Positions 7,722 through 14,599 of a stretch of DNA of 16,927 nt are shown here, piece after piece (position 1 is the first letter of the stretch; every line of letters starts with the position of its first letter). The DNA lies in assembly GCA_036675955.1 (NCBI GenBank), contig JAKFDW010000052.1:1-16927 (forward strand), in the 5' to 3' direction. This stretch comes from Pollutimonas sp036675955 (GTDB lineage Bacteria; Pseudomonadota; Gammaproteobacteria; Burkholderiales; Burkholderiaceae_B). A model generated the notes under the pieces. The model searched no databases and was not told the DNA's origin. It was given only the letters and a program-made list of their open reading frames with translations. Position numbers and translations under genes: made by a program.

Positions 7722-8406
7722 CGGCGTGCCTGCGGCGACCCAACAAAACCAGTTTGAGAATCTGGCTACACCCGCGCTGCTCCAGGAGCAGGTGTATCGC
7801 CAGATCACCGAAAAGTTGATTACCGGGGAACTGCGTCCTGGTGACCAACTGGTTCTGCGCCAATTATCGGCGGCCATGGGAACGAGCCCTATGCCTGTGC
7901 GCGACGCGCTCCAGCGCCTTGCCGCATTGGGCGTGCTGGTGGGCAAGCGCACGCTTTGTGTGCCGACGCTCTCGCCCCCGGAACTTGCCGACATCCGCGA
8001 CATCCGCCTGACGCTGGAAGGGCTGGCGGTGGTGCGCGCGGTGCGGCAGGCCGACGCTGAAGGCCTGGCGGTGCTTTCCGGCCACTATCAGCAGATGGAG
8101 GCCGCGGCGCAAAACAACGACCTGCACCACTTCCTGCGGGCCAACGCGCATTTTCATTTGCATATTGTCCGTATGGCGAATTCGCCAGTATTGGCAGGCA
8201 TTATCGAACCATTGTGGTTGCGGCTGGGGCCCGCCATCAAGCTGAGCGATCAGGAACAACGCCAGCTGCATCTGACCTTGCCGGTCCATCGCAGAATACT
8301 GGAGGCTTTCATTGCACGCGACATGCATGCCGCCCAGCAGGCACTGCGCGAAGACATCCTGGACAGCTTTGGTTCCTTGCCCGCTAGTGCCGCACCCGCC
8401 CAATAG
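7693..8406 (+). CDS. GntR-family transcriptional regulator, FCD (FadR-like) subfamily
   Basis: DNA-binding metabolite sensor, 237 residues. The N-terminal winged helix is at about 28-92 (LLQEQVYRQITEKLITGELRPGD begins it; the recognition region is TSPMPVRDALQRLAALG). An all-helical FCD ligand domain follows at about 98-225. Family metal-site positions are partly kept: His155 in HFHLHI and His199 in PVHRRI are seen, while the usual Asp of DxxFH is Asn151 and I cannot place the third His, so ligand or metal binding may be altered. ATG 7693 overlaps the aminotransferase by 29 bases without a strong ribosome site; an in-frame GTG at 7726, four bases after that gene's stop, is an alternative. It is likely the local regulator, possibly binding the palindrome at 6317-6326. 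Confidence 0.88.
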   Translation: MKSKRPSRPDGVPAATQQNQFENLATPALLQEQVYRQITEKLITGELRPGDQLVLRQLSAAMGTSPMPVRDALQRLAALGVLVGKRTLCVPTLSPPELADIRDIRLTLEGLAVVRAVRQADAEGLAVLSGHYQQMEAAAQNNDLHHFLRANAHFHLHIVRMANSPVLAGIIEPLWLRLGPAIKLSDQEQRQLHLTLPVHRRILEAFIARDMHAAQQALREDILDSFGSLPASAAPAQ

Positions 8407-8417
8407 GCATGCGATTT

Positions 8418-8452
8418 GCTGTGTCCACGCGCTGTGGACTGCAGCCATTTTT
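8418..8452 (+). terminator. Probable intrinsic terminator after gntR
   Basis: Arms GCTG (8418-8421) and GTCCAC (8423-8428) pair with GTGGAC (8434-8439) and CAGC (8442-8445) around the loop GCGCT, with a small internal mismatch. Two bases later comes TTTTT (8448-8452). The hairpin starts 12 bases after the gntR stop, as expected for the end of the transcript. The T tract is short, so termination may be partial. Confidence 0.6.
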
Positions 8453-8472
8453 GGAGCTACTCGGGAATCTGG

Positions 8473-9414
8473 ATGAAATACGTTGACTACTATAAGGTGC
8501 TTGGCGTGGATCGTGATGCCACGCTAGCCGATATAAAGAAAGCCTATCGCAAGCTTGCTCACAAGTATCACCCCGATATGGCGAAAGGCGCGGCAAACGA
8601 AGAAAAGTTCAAGGACATTTCGGTCGCCTACTCCACGCTCAAGGATCCGGAAAAGCGCGCTGCCTACGATGAACTGGGCAGCCACCGTCCTGGCGAAGAT
8701 TTTGTCCCGCCCCATCAATGGCAGGAACATTTCCACGAAGGCGCCAGCGACTTTGCAGACGTGGACTTGGCAGACATATTGGCGGCCTTTGCCGCCGCCC
8801 AACACGCCGAACGCCGCGGTCGGGCCCAGCCGCCTTTGCGCGGGCCCGACTACGAGGTGCCCGTCTCCGTCACCCTGGAGCAAATCTACAATGGCTCCGA
8901 GACGGAAATCAGCGTGTCGGTTCCCGAATATGACGCACAAGGTTTGTTGCGCCATACTCCCAAGACATTTCGCGTCCGGATTCCCAAGGGAGCTGCCGAC
9001 GGTCAACGGCTGCGTCTACCCGAGAAAGGCGGCAAGGGCATGCGCGGCGGCCAGCCGGGAGATCTCTATATCGTCATGAACATACAGCCTCACAAGCTCT
9101 ATCGGGTCAGCGGCGACGACCTGTATATCGATTTGCCGCTGGCGCCTTGGGAAGCCGCGCTGGGTGCGACTGTGGAAGTGCCTACCTTGGGCGGGCCGGT
9201 GGAAATGACTATACCTCCCGGCACCGCGTCGGGCCGCAAGCTGCGGCTGGGCAAGCGCGGCCTGCCCTCTGCCGCCGGCCAGCAGGGCGATCAATATGTT
9301 GTTGTGCGGATCGATATCCCCAAGACCCTGACCCCACAGGAACGCGAGCTCTTTTCGCAGCTCGCCGGCGCCTCGGCCTTCAAGCCACGGGCGCAGATGA
9401 ATGCAGGAGGCTGA
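8473..9414 (+). CDS. cbpA: CbpA-type DnaJ/Hsp40 co-chaperone
   Basis: J-domain protein that stimulates the DnaK ATPase and, in E. coli, also binds curved DNA in the nucleoid. It has 313 residues against 306 in E. coli. The J domain is at about 4-70 with HPD at 33-35; a linker at 75-120 follows, lacking the zinc finger of true DnaJ. The two C-terminal beta-barrel substrate domains begin near PDYEVPVSVTLEQIYNG. ATG 8473 is preferred over the upstream in-frame TTG at 8416: GGGA at 8463-8466 is a fair ribosome site, DYYKVLGV is the usual start of J domains, and the extension would run through the terminator hairpin. The downstream cbpM gene confirms CbpA rather than DnaJ. Confidence 0.93.
   Translation: MKYVDYYKVLGVDRDATLADIKKAYRKLAHKYHPDMAKGAANEEKFKDISVAYSTLKDPEKRAAYDELGSHRPGEDFVPPHQWQEHFHEGASDFADVDLADILAAFAAAQHAERRGRAQPPLRGPDYEVPVSVTLEQIYNGSETEISVSVPEYDAQGLLRHTPKTFRVRIPKGAADGQRLRLPEKGGKGMRGGQPGDLYIVMNIQPHKLYRVSGDDLYIDLPLAPWEAALGATVEVPTLGGPVEMTIPPGTASGRKLRLGKRGLPSAAGQQGDQYVVVRIDIPKTLTPQERELFSQLAGASAFKPRAQMNAGG
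9405..9410 (+). promoter_or_regulatory. Strong ribosome binding site of cbpM
   Basis: AGGAGG, inside the last codons of cbpA and six bases before ATG 9417, is a perfect Shine-Dalgarno core. It decides the cbpM start and suggests high, coupled translation relative to cbpA. Confidence 0.75.
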
Positions 9415-9416
9415 CC

Positions 9417-9740
9417 ATGACTGTTCAAATAACCGAGAGTGTATGGCTGAATGCCTCCGACATTTGCTCTCTCGACCATCTTGTGCAAGTATCGGGGCTT
9501 AGCAATGAGGTTCTGCTGAACCTCGTCGACGCGGGCATACTGGAGCCCGCAAACAAAGACCCCGACAATTATTTTTTCCCCGTCAGTTGTATTGTGGTTG
9601 CCCGCAAGGCGCGGCGTTTGCGCGACGATTTCGAACTCGATGCAGAAGGCCTTGCCGTGGCGGTCAATTTGCTGCGCCGCATCGATAAACTCGAAGCCCA
9701 ATTGCAAGCGCTGCAGGCGCGGCTTGCACAAGGAAGATAG
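9417..9740 (+). CDS. cbpM: CbpM-type modulator of the CbpA chaperone
   Basis: Small cytoplasmic protein of 107 residues, the normal CbpM length. In E. coli, CbpM binds the CbpA J domain and blocks both its co-chaperone and DNA-binding activity. Visible are a MerR-like N-terminal fold (about 8-70) with LVQVSGLSNEVLLNLVDAGIL and the YFFPVSCIVVARKARRLRDD helix region. A C-terminal amphipathic, coiled-coil-like helix follows at about 75-105 (AVNLLRRIDKLEAQLQALQA). The start follows the cbpA stop by two bases. The order cbpA-cbpM matches the E. coli operon. In E. coli the pair is induced in stationary phase by RpoS; no such promoter could be recognised here. Confidence 0.9.
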   Translation: MTVQITESVWLNASDICSLDHLVQVSGLSNEVLLNLVDAGILEPANKDPDNYFFPVSCIVVARKARRLRDDFELDAEGLAVAVNLLRRIDKLEAQLQALQARLAQGR

Positions 9741-9760
9741 TCTCTCCCCAACCCGTTCCT

Positions 9761-9778
9761 GTCTGTCTTGCCACAGAC
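9761..9778. repeat. Small perfect inverted repeat GTCTGT/ACAGAC
   Basis: A 6-base stem with a 6-base loop lies in the 65-base spacer between cbpM and the reductase gene. No T tract follows on either strand, so it is not a standard terminator. It could be an mRNA 3' end stabiliser, a regulator site or chance. Confidence 0.3.
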
Positions 9779-9805
9779 GTGTCCCCGCAGCTATCGGAGT
9801 TCACC

Positions 9806-10354
9806 ATGAGCCAATATCAGATCGCAGTTCTCGTAGGCAGTCTTCGCCAGGAATCATTCAATCGCAAACTTGCCGATGGGCTGGCGAAATTAGGACCCCA
9901 GGACTTCTCTTTCAAACAACTCCAGATCGGCGACCTGCCTCTTTATAATCAGGACGACGACGACAATCAGCCGCCCGCCGTTCAACGCCTCAAAAGCGAA
10001 ATCTCGGCATCGCAAGGCCTGCTGTTCGTAACGCCTGAATACAACCGGTCGATACCCGGGGTGCTGAAGAATGCCCTCGATAATGCGTCGCGCCCTTATG
10101 GCCAAAGCGCATGGGCGGGCAAACCGGCGGGCGTCATTGGAGCGTCGATCGGGGCAGTAGGCACAGCCCTGGCGCAACAGCATCTGCGCAATATTCTCGC
10201 CTACCTTGACGTTCCTACTCTCGGCCAGCCCGAAGCCTTCATCCATGCGAAAGAAGGACTGTTCAACGAGGATGGCAGTATCGGCGCCGCCAGCAAGGAC
10301 TTCCTGCAAAGCTGGATGGACCGATACGTGGCGTGGGTTAAAAAACACGCCTGA
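9806..10354 (+). CDS. NAD(P)H-dependent FMN reductase / quinone reductase (ChrR/YieF-like)
   Basis: Soluble flavodoxin-fold flavoprotein, 182 residues, of the NADPH-dependent FMN reductase family. Relatives reduce quinones by two electrons, and also chromate or azo dyes. The FMN phosphate loop GSLRQESFN is at 11-19, TPEYNRSIPGVLKNALD at 76-92 is the flavin ring-binding signature, and KPAGVIGASIGAVGT forms the third flavin loop. ATG 9806 is chosen because GGAG (9796-9799) precedes it by six bases and the fold begins at once; an in-frame start at 9779 would lack this. It lies 65 bases after cbpM and converges on the acylphosphatase gene with 33 bases between stops. A role in oxidative or quinone stress is family knowledge; the substrate is not evident. 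Confidence 0.88.
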   Translation: MSQYQIAVLVGSLRQESFNRKLADGLAKLGPQDFSFKQLQIGDLPLYNQDDDDNQPPAVQRLKSEISASQGLLFVTPEYNRSIPGVLKNALDNASRPYGQSAWAGKPAGVIGASIGAVGTALAQQHLRNILAYLDVPTLGQPEAFIHAKEGLFNEDGSIGAASKDFLQSWMDRYVAWVKKHA

Positions 10355-10370
10355 ACAAGCGTTTCGGCAG

Positions 10371-10410
10371 TCGACCGGCCCGATCGTTCAGATCTGCTCG
10401 AACCGGTCGA
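10371..10410. repeat. Inverted repeat TCGACCGG/CCGGTCGA across a convergent gene junction
   Basis: Perfect 8-base arms (10371-10378 and 10403-10410) flank a 24-base loop that itself holds the palindromes CGATCG and CAGATCTG. It spans the space between the FMN reductase and acylphosphatase stops and enters the acylphosphatase C-terminus. It could work as a bidirectional transcription barrier, although no T tracts are present. Confidence 0.3.
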
Positions 10411-10684
10411 AATAACGCTCTGTGGTTTCCTCATGGCTGCTCACTTCCTGGACTCGAGCCGCTGGCGGCCCCATGTGCAGCCATGAAAGCATGCGGTCGA
10501 CCTGATCGTGAGGCCCTTGAAGCAGTGCCTCGACCGAGCCGTCGTCGGCGTTGCGTACCCAGCCGGTGATGCCCAGCATATGAGCATGGCGCACGGTCGC
10601 GATTCGAAAGCCCACCCCTTGCACGCGTCCGGTGATGCGTACTGCCAGCGTTTCGACATGGTTGTCGCGATGAAGCTTTTTCAT
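10388..10684 (-). CDS. acyP: Acylphosphatase
   Basis: Small cytosolic enzyme of 98 residues that hydrolyses acyl phosphates such as acetyl phosphate or 1,3-bisphosphoglycerate. The family signature GRVQGVGFR is at 19-27, with catalytic Arg27 in the phosphate loop, and GWVRNADDGSVEALLQG at 41-57 carries catalytic Asn45. Family length is 90-100. It lies 32 bases downstream of the GH15 gene on the same strand, so the two are probably cotranscribed; GGA at five bases before the start serves as a modest ribosome site. The C-terminus is slightly longer than the usual ending at a conserved FxxR-like region. The identification is firm; its in vivo substrate is unknown, as for most bacterial homologues. 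Confidence 0.94.
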   Translation of the reverse strand: MKKLHRDNHVETLAVRITGRVQGVGFRIATVRHAHMLGITGWVRNADDGSVEALLQGPHDQVDRMLSWLHMGPPAARVQEVSSHEETTERYFDRFEQI

Positions 10685-10716
10685 GATAATCCGTGCATTC
10701 CTTTTACGACCGCTTA

Positions 10717-12570
10717 TTATGTCACCGACACGTCGCCGGAGTCGGTATCCAGCACCGCAGCTTGCTCAGCAGGCTCCTGATGGGCGCGTTTGGCGGCAGG
10801 CGCCCGGGCGCGGTGCAGATTGAGCGCGGTATTGATAATTCCCACGTGACTGAACGCCTGCGGAAAATTTCCCAGCATCCGGCGTTCGTGCGGATCGTAT
10901 TGTTCCGCCAGCAAACCAACGTCGTTGCATAAGCCAGCAAGACGATCGAACAATGCCCGGGCATCGTCGTCGCGGCCGAGCAGCACATAGACGTCGGCAA
11001 GCCAGAATGAACAAACCAGGAATGTGCCTTCTCCCGGAGGAAGGCCGTCCACGCCGACCTCGCTATCGTAACGCAGCAGCAAACCGTCCTTCATCAGCCG
11101 CTTCTCGATGGCAGCCACTGTACCAAGAACGCGTGGGTCATCGGGAGGCAGGAAGCCGGTAAGAGCAATATGCAGGAGGCTGGCATCCAGGGAAGTGGCG
11201 CCGTAATGCTGTACGAAGCTGCCAATAACAGGATCATAGGCTTTGCTGCATACTTCGGCGTGGATCTCGTCGGCGATGCGCCGGCAATTTGCGGCAAACT
11301 CTTTTCCGTTCTTTAGGGCGCCCGCCACCATGGAAATGCGGTCAAAAGCCACCCACGCCATGACTTTGGAATGGGTGAAATGCTGCTTCTGCGCCCTGAT
11401 TTCCCATATGCCTTCGTCGGGATTGCGCCATGCCTGCTCCAGGAAGGGCACGATGACCTCCGCAATGGCTTCGATGCGGGCATGCCGAGGTAAATGGCCT
11501 TCTATAGCCTGCGCCATGGCATCGGCCACTTCACCGAACACATCCAGCTGGGTTTGCGTGGCGGCGGCATTGCCTATGCGCACAGGTTGCGAGTTTTCGT
11601 AGCCGCTAAGCCAGGGCAGCTCGTATTCGGGCAGATGCCGCTCGCCGGCCAGCCCGTACATGATCTGCATCTGGTCCGGGTTCCCCGCGACAGAGCGCGT
11701 CAACCAGTCGCGCCAGGCACGGGCCTCTTCGAAATAGCCCAGGCTCATGAACGCGAGTAGCGTCATGGTTGCGTCGCGCAGCCAGCAATAACGGTAGTCC
11801 CAGTTGCGCTGGCCGCCGAGCTTCTCGGGCAAGGATGTCGTGGCCGCCGCGACGATACCCCCGGTGGGCAAATAAGTAAGGGCTTTGAGCGTCAGCAACG
11901 ATCTTTTGACCAAGGCGGTATGCGGTCCGACGTCGGGGCAACGGCTGGAAAACTCCTGCCAGAAATATTCAGTCTGGGCCAGGGCCGCCTTGACGTCGAA
12001 GGGATCGCACAAGCGCTCATGCGATGCTTGATGCACCAAGGTGAATACTTCGCGCTCTCCTTCGGTGATGGTGAAGCTGCCCGTCGTTTCATGGCCATGT
12101 CCTTCCAGCGGCACATCGCAACGCAGCACCAGCAGGTCGGGTCCGGCTACGGCAGTGTGCGTACGAGCGTCGGGGCTTTCCACCCATGGCACAGTACGCC
12201 CGTAATCGAACCGGATAAGCAGATTCATGTCGAAGCGCACCGTACCTTTAACGCCAAGCACGATGCGCACCACACTTTGCGACGACAAACTTGAAGGCAT
12301 GAAGTCGATGAGCGTAGCCACGCCGCCATCGGTGGTAAACGTGGTCTCCAGTATCATCGTGCCGTCGCGATAGGCTCTTTTTGTATGCCGGACCGGATCG
12401 GACGGAGCTATTTTCCAGCGGCCGTTATCAGGTGTACCCAACAATGCAGCAAAACACGCCGCGGAGTCGAACCTGGGGAAACACAGCCAATCGATAGAGC
12501 CCTCGTTGGACACCAGCGCAGCTGTTCGGCAATCGCCCAACAAGGCATAGTCTTCGATCCTGACGGTCAT
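10717..12570 (-). CDS. Glycoside hydrolase family 15 protein (glucoamylase/trehalase-like)
   Basis: Probable cytoplasmic GH15 enzyme of 617 residues, with no signal peptide. Relatives are inverting exo-glucosidases acting on alpha-1,4-glucans or on trehalose. The N-terminal beta-sandwich (about 1-210; DYALLGDCRTAALVSNEGSIDWLC opens it) is followed by the (alpha/alpha)6 barrel. Hallmarks are TTSLPEKLGGQRNWDYRYCWLRDATMTL (244-271), the general acid Glu390 in DEGIWEIR, HFTHSKVMAWVAFDR (397-411), and the general base Glu556 in LLAEQYDP. ATG 12570 is preferred; GGAGG stands only three bases before it, a short gap. The in-frame TTG at 12582 lies within that ribosome site and is unlikely. The last 25 residues are poorly conserved tail. 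It shares a transcript with acyP and diverges from uspA. Trehalose versus glycogen/maltodextrin as substrate is open. Confidence 0.92.
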   Translation of the reverse strand: MTVRIEDYALLGDCRTAALVSNEGSIDWLCFPRFDSAACFAALLGTPDNGRWKIAPSDPVRHTKRAYRDGTMILETTFTTDGGVATLIDFMPSSLSSQSVVRIVLGVKGTVRFDMNLLIRFDYGRTVPWVESPDARTHTAVAGPDLLVLRCDVPLEGHGHETTGSFTITEGEREVFTLVHQASHERLCDPFDVKAALAQTEYFWQEFSSRCPDVGPHTALVKRSLLTLKALTYLPTGGIVAAATTSLPEKLGGQRNWDYRYCWLRDATMTLLAFMSLGYFEEARAWRDWLTRSVAGNPDQMQIMYGLAGERHLPEYELPWLSGYENSQPVRIGNAAATQTQLDVFGEVADAMAQAIEGHLPRHARIEAIAEVIVPFLEQAWRNPDEGIWEIRAQKQHFTHSKVMAWVAFDRISMVAGALKNGKEFAANCRRIADEIHAEVCSKAYDPVIGSFVQHYGATSLDASLLHIALTGFLPPDDPRVLGTVAAIEKRLMKDGLLLRYDSEVGVDGLPPGEGTFLVCSFWLADVYVLLGRDDDARALFDRLAGLCNDVGLLAEQYDPHERRMLGNFPQAFSHVGIINTALNLHRARAPAAKRAHQEPAEQAAVLDTDSGDVSVT

Positions 12571-12657
12571 AAACCTCCACAAAAAATTTACATAGTCATG
12601 TTGAACAGGCCTTTACTGGCCGGCAGCCGCAGCAGGACCTAAAAAGCCCGGACATTC

Positions 12658-12671
12658 TTGATTTAAATCAT
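12658..12671 (+). promoter_or_regulatory. FNR/ANR-type box upstream of uspA
   Basis: TTGAT-TTAA-ATCAT matches the FNR/Anr consensus TTGATnnnnATCAA at nine of ten fixed positions and contains a perfect 12-base palindrome. Its centre lies 40-41 bases before the start point predicted from the -10 at 12693-12698, which is the class II activating position. FNR and Anr control of Usp genes is known in other proteobacteria; here it is inferred. Confidence 0.65.
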
Positions 12672-12692
12672 TACGCCGTTTACTCTGTCTTC

Positions 12693-12698
12693 TAATAT
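12693..12698 (+). promoter_or_regulatory. Probable -10 element of the uspA promoter
   Basis: TAATAT is a 5/6 match to TATAAT, with an overlapping TATAAA at 12696-12701. No good -35 hexamer lies 16-18 bases upstream; the FNR-type box occupies that place, as is usual for activator-dependent class II promoters. Confidence 0.55.
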
Positions 12699-12769
12699 AA
12701 AACAGCTGCCCCTGTTATGCCACCCGTGCCAGCAGGCGATATTTGCAGGCAACTTCCCACGAGGTAACC

Positions 12770-13195
12770 ATGAGAACCATACTTATCCCAGTAGACGGCT
12801 CCGAATCATCCAATCGTGCTGTAAAGTCCGCCATCAAGGCCGCTAACGAGTTCGGAGGCGCCAATCTGCATTTGCTGACAGTACATCCGCCTATCGTCTC
12901 GGGCAACGTCAAGCGATTCTTCTCCGTTGAAGCAATCGACGATTACTATCAAGACGAAGGCCGCAATGCCTTGCTTTCGGCCAAGGCCCTGCTGGATGAA
13001 GCCGGGGTAAGCTACACCGAACAAATCGCTGTCGGTCCAGTCGCCCAGACCATCGCAGATGTCTCCAAGAAAAAGGAATGCGACCTGATCATCATGGGAA
13101 CACGAGGCCTGGGCGCTGTAACCGGCTTTGTGCTCGGTTCAGTCGCCACCAAAGTGCTGGGCCTGGTCGATATTCCGGTAGCACTCGTCAAGTAA
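12770..13195 (+). CDS. uspA: Universal stress protein (UspA family)
   Basis: Single-domain Usp of 141 residues, cytoplasmic, probably dimeric. The nucleotide-binding motif G-2x-G-9x-G-S is intact (Gly110, Gly113, Gly123, Ser124), and the N-terminal strand ILIPVDGS (4-11) carries the Asp that contacts adenine, so it is probably an ATP-binding Usp. ATG 12770 is chosen because GAGG sits five bases upstream and the fold starts immediately; an in-frame start at 12743 only adds residues without homology. The promoter carries an FNR-type box, so expression is likely raised at low oxygen. The gene ends three bases before the zwf stop on the other strand. Usp proteins help survival under starvation, anaerobiosis or energy stress; the precise partner is unknown. 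Confidence 0.93.
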   Translation: MRTILIPVDGSESSNRAVKSAIKAANEFGGANLHLLTVHPPIVSGNVKRFFSVEAIDDYYQDEGRNALLSAKALLDEAGVSYTEQIAVGPVAQTIADVSKKKECDLIIMGTRGLGAVTGFVLGSVATKVLGLVDIPVALVK

Positions 13196-13198
13196 ATA

Positions 13199-14599
13199 TC
13201 AGGCCGGATCGGCATTGTGCCAGCCGCCGTAGGCGGCGATAAGCGCATCAGCCTGCTCTGGCCCCCAGGTTCCCGGCTCATAGGGCCACGACGGATGATG
13301 GTCGGTCAGAACCGGCTCAAGCACCCTCCACGCAGACTCAATGGCTTGCTCGCTGGTAAACAAGGCGCCCTCGCCGGCCATGGCGTCGGCCAGCAGACGC
13401 TCATAGGGCATCTCCTCGAACGGATCAACGTCAAGCAAAAACAGTTCGCGCTGTTCGCCCACGAACTCCTTTCCCGATCGCTTTACCCTTGCAGCCAGAG
13501 CCACCGCCGAATTGGGCGAAATACGAAAACGTATATAGTTGGCCCGCCCATTGACCGGTTGAGAATCTGAAAAAAGCTTTTGCGGCGGCGCCTTCAACTG
13601 CACCAGCACCTCTGCAACGTTCTCGGCCAGGCATTTGCCGGAGCGCAGAAACCAAGGCACGCCTGACCAGCGCCACGAATCAATGAATAATCGCAAGGCG
13701 CAGAAAGTTTCCACATCGGACTGGGGATCGACGTGAGGCTCCTGGCGGTAGCCCTTGTATTGGCCACGAACCAGATCGTCGGCACTTACCGGCCGCAACG
13801 CCTGGAAGACCTTGGCCTTCTCGGAGCGCACGGCGGCATAATCCTGATATGCGGGGGGTTCCATGGCCAGCAAGGCAACGATCTGGAAGAGGTGATTCTG
13901 AATGACATCGCGCAGGCAGCCAGCACTTTCGTAGAAAGCGCCCCGATTCTCGACACCGAAAGTTTCGGATAGCGTTATCTGTACACTTTCGACATGGTCT
14001 CTGTTCCAGATCGGTTCCAGGAAAGAATTGGCGAAACGAAAGTACAGGATGTTCATGATCGCTTCCTTGCCCAGGAAGTGATCGATCCGGAATATGGCGT
14101 CCTCCGGAAACACAGAACACGCCACCTCGTTAAGCTGGCGCGCCGATTCCAGGTCGCGGCCGAATGGCTTTTCCACAATCACCCGGGCGCCATCGGCCAG
14201 ACCTGCCGCCGCCAATCCTTTCATGACGGTAGCAAATAAGGAAGGCGGAATGGCCAGATAATGAATGGGTCGCGCAGCGGACCCAAGAACCTTTTTAAGC
14301 CGCTCGAACGTCGTCGGATCTTTATAGTCTCCGCTGACATACTGCACCAGTTCCAGTAAACGTTCCAGCGCCGCCGGGTCGTCAATGCCGCCAGAAAGCC
14401 CGATACTGCCTGCAATACGCTCTCGAAGCTGGTCCCGGGTCAGCGGCGACGAAGCAACGCCCACGACGGGAACAGTTAACCTGCCCTTCTTCACCATGGC
14501 ATACAAGGCGGGAAAGATTTTCTTTTGCGCCAGATCGCCCGTCATCCCGAACAGCACCAAGGAATCGGACGGACTATTGCGCTTTCCGGATGCAATCAT
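13199..14599 (-). CDS. zwf: Glucose-6-phosphate 1-dehydrogenase, possibly NAD-preferring
   Basis: Cytosolic first enzyme of the oxidative pentose phosphate and Entner-Doudoroff routes, oxidising glucose 6-phosphate to 6-phosphogluconolactone. At 466 residues it is slightly shorter than the usual 480-490. The coenzyme fingerprint GMTGDLA is at 18-24, EKPFG at 143-147, the substrate motif RIDHFLGKE at 171-179, and the catalytic His is probably His236 (QNHLFQ). The residues that favour NADP in E. coli (Lys18, Arg50) correspond to Thr20 and Ser50 here, and Arg46 of the Leuconostoc enzyme also falls on Ser50. This points to NAD or relaxed coenzyme use. The start overlaps the gnd stop (ATGA), so translation is coupled. 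No 6-phosphogluconolactonase gene is nearby. Confidence 0.94.
   Translation of the reverse strand: MIASGKRNSPSDSLVLFGMTGDLAQKKIFPALYAMVKKGRLTVPVVGVASSPLTRDQLRERIAGSIGLSGGIDDPAALERLLELVQYVSGDYKDPTTFERLKKVLGSAARPIHYLAIPPSLFATVMKGLAAAGLADGARVIVEKPFGRDLESARQLNEVACSVFPEDAIFRIDHFLGKEAIMNILYFRFANSFLEPIWNRDHVESVQITLSETFGVENRGAFYESAGCLRDVIQNHLFQIVALLAMEPPAYQDYAAVRSEKAKVFQALRPVSADDLVRGQYKGYRQEPHVDPQSDVETFCALRLFIDSWRWSGVPWFLRSGKCLAENVAEVLVQLKAPPQKLFSDSQPVNGRANYIRFRISPNSAVALAARVKRSGKEFVGEQRELFLLDVDPFEEMPYERLLADAMAGEGALFTSEQAIESAWRVLEPVLTDHHPSWPYEPGTWGPEQADALIAAYGGWHNADPA

Larger units (their letters stand above)
12571..12769. promoter_or_regulatory. Divergent GH15/uspA promoter region
   Basis: A 199-base AT-rich spacer, the longest non-coding stretch in the window. 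It holds an FNR-type box and a -10 for uspA (listed separately), a weak hairpin AACAG/CTGTT (12701-12705 and 12712-12716) in the presumed uspA leader, and GAGG at 12761-12764 as the uspA ribosome site. No convincing -35/-10 pair was found on the GH15 side. Confidence 0.6.

Noticed and set aside
6786..8003. 405-codon open frame on the minus strand
   Set aside because: It lies antisense to the well-supported aminotransferase and GntR genes, shows no recognisable motif, and long antisense frames are common in GC-rich coding DNA.
8416..8472. TTG start adding 19 residues to CbpA
   Set aside because: It would translate the terminator hairpin, and J-domain proteins normally begin at the DYYKVLGV region, as from ATG 8473.
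9761..9778. Terminator after cbpM
   Set aside because: The 6-base hairpin has no T tract on either side; kept only as an inverted repeat.
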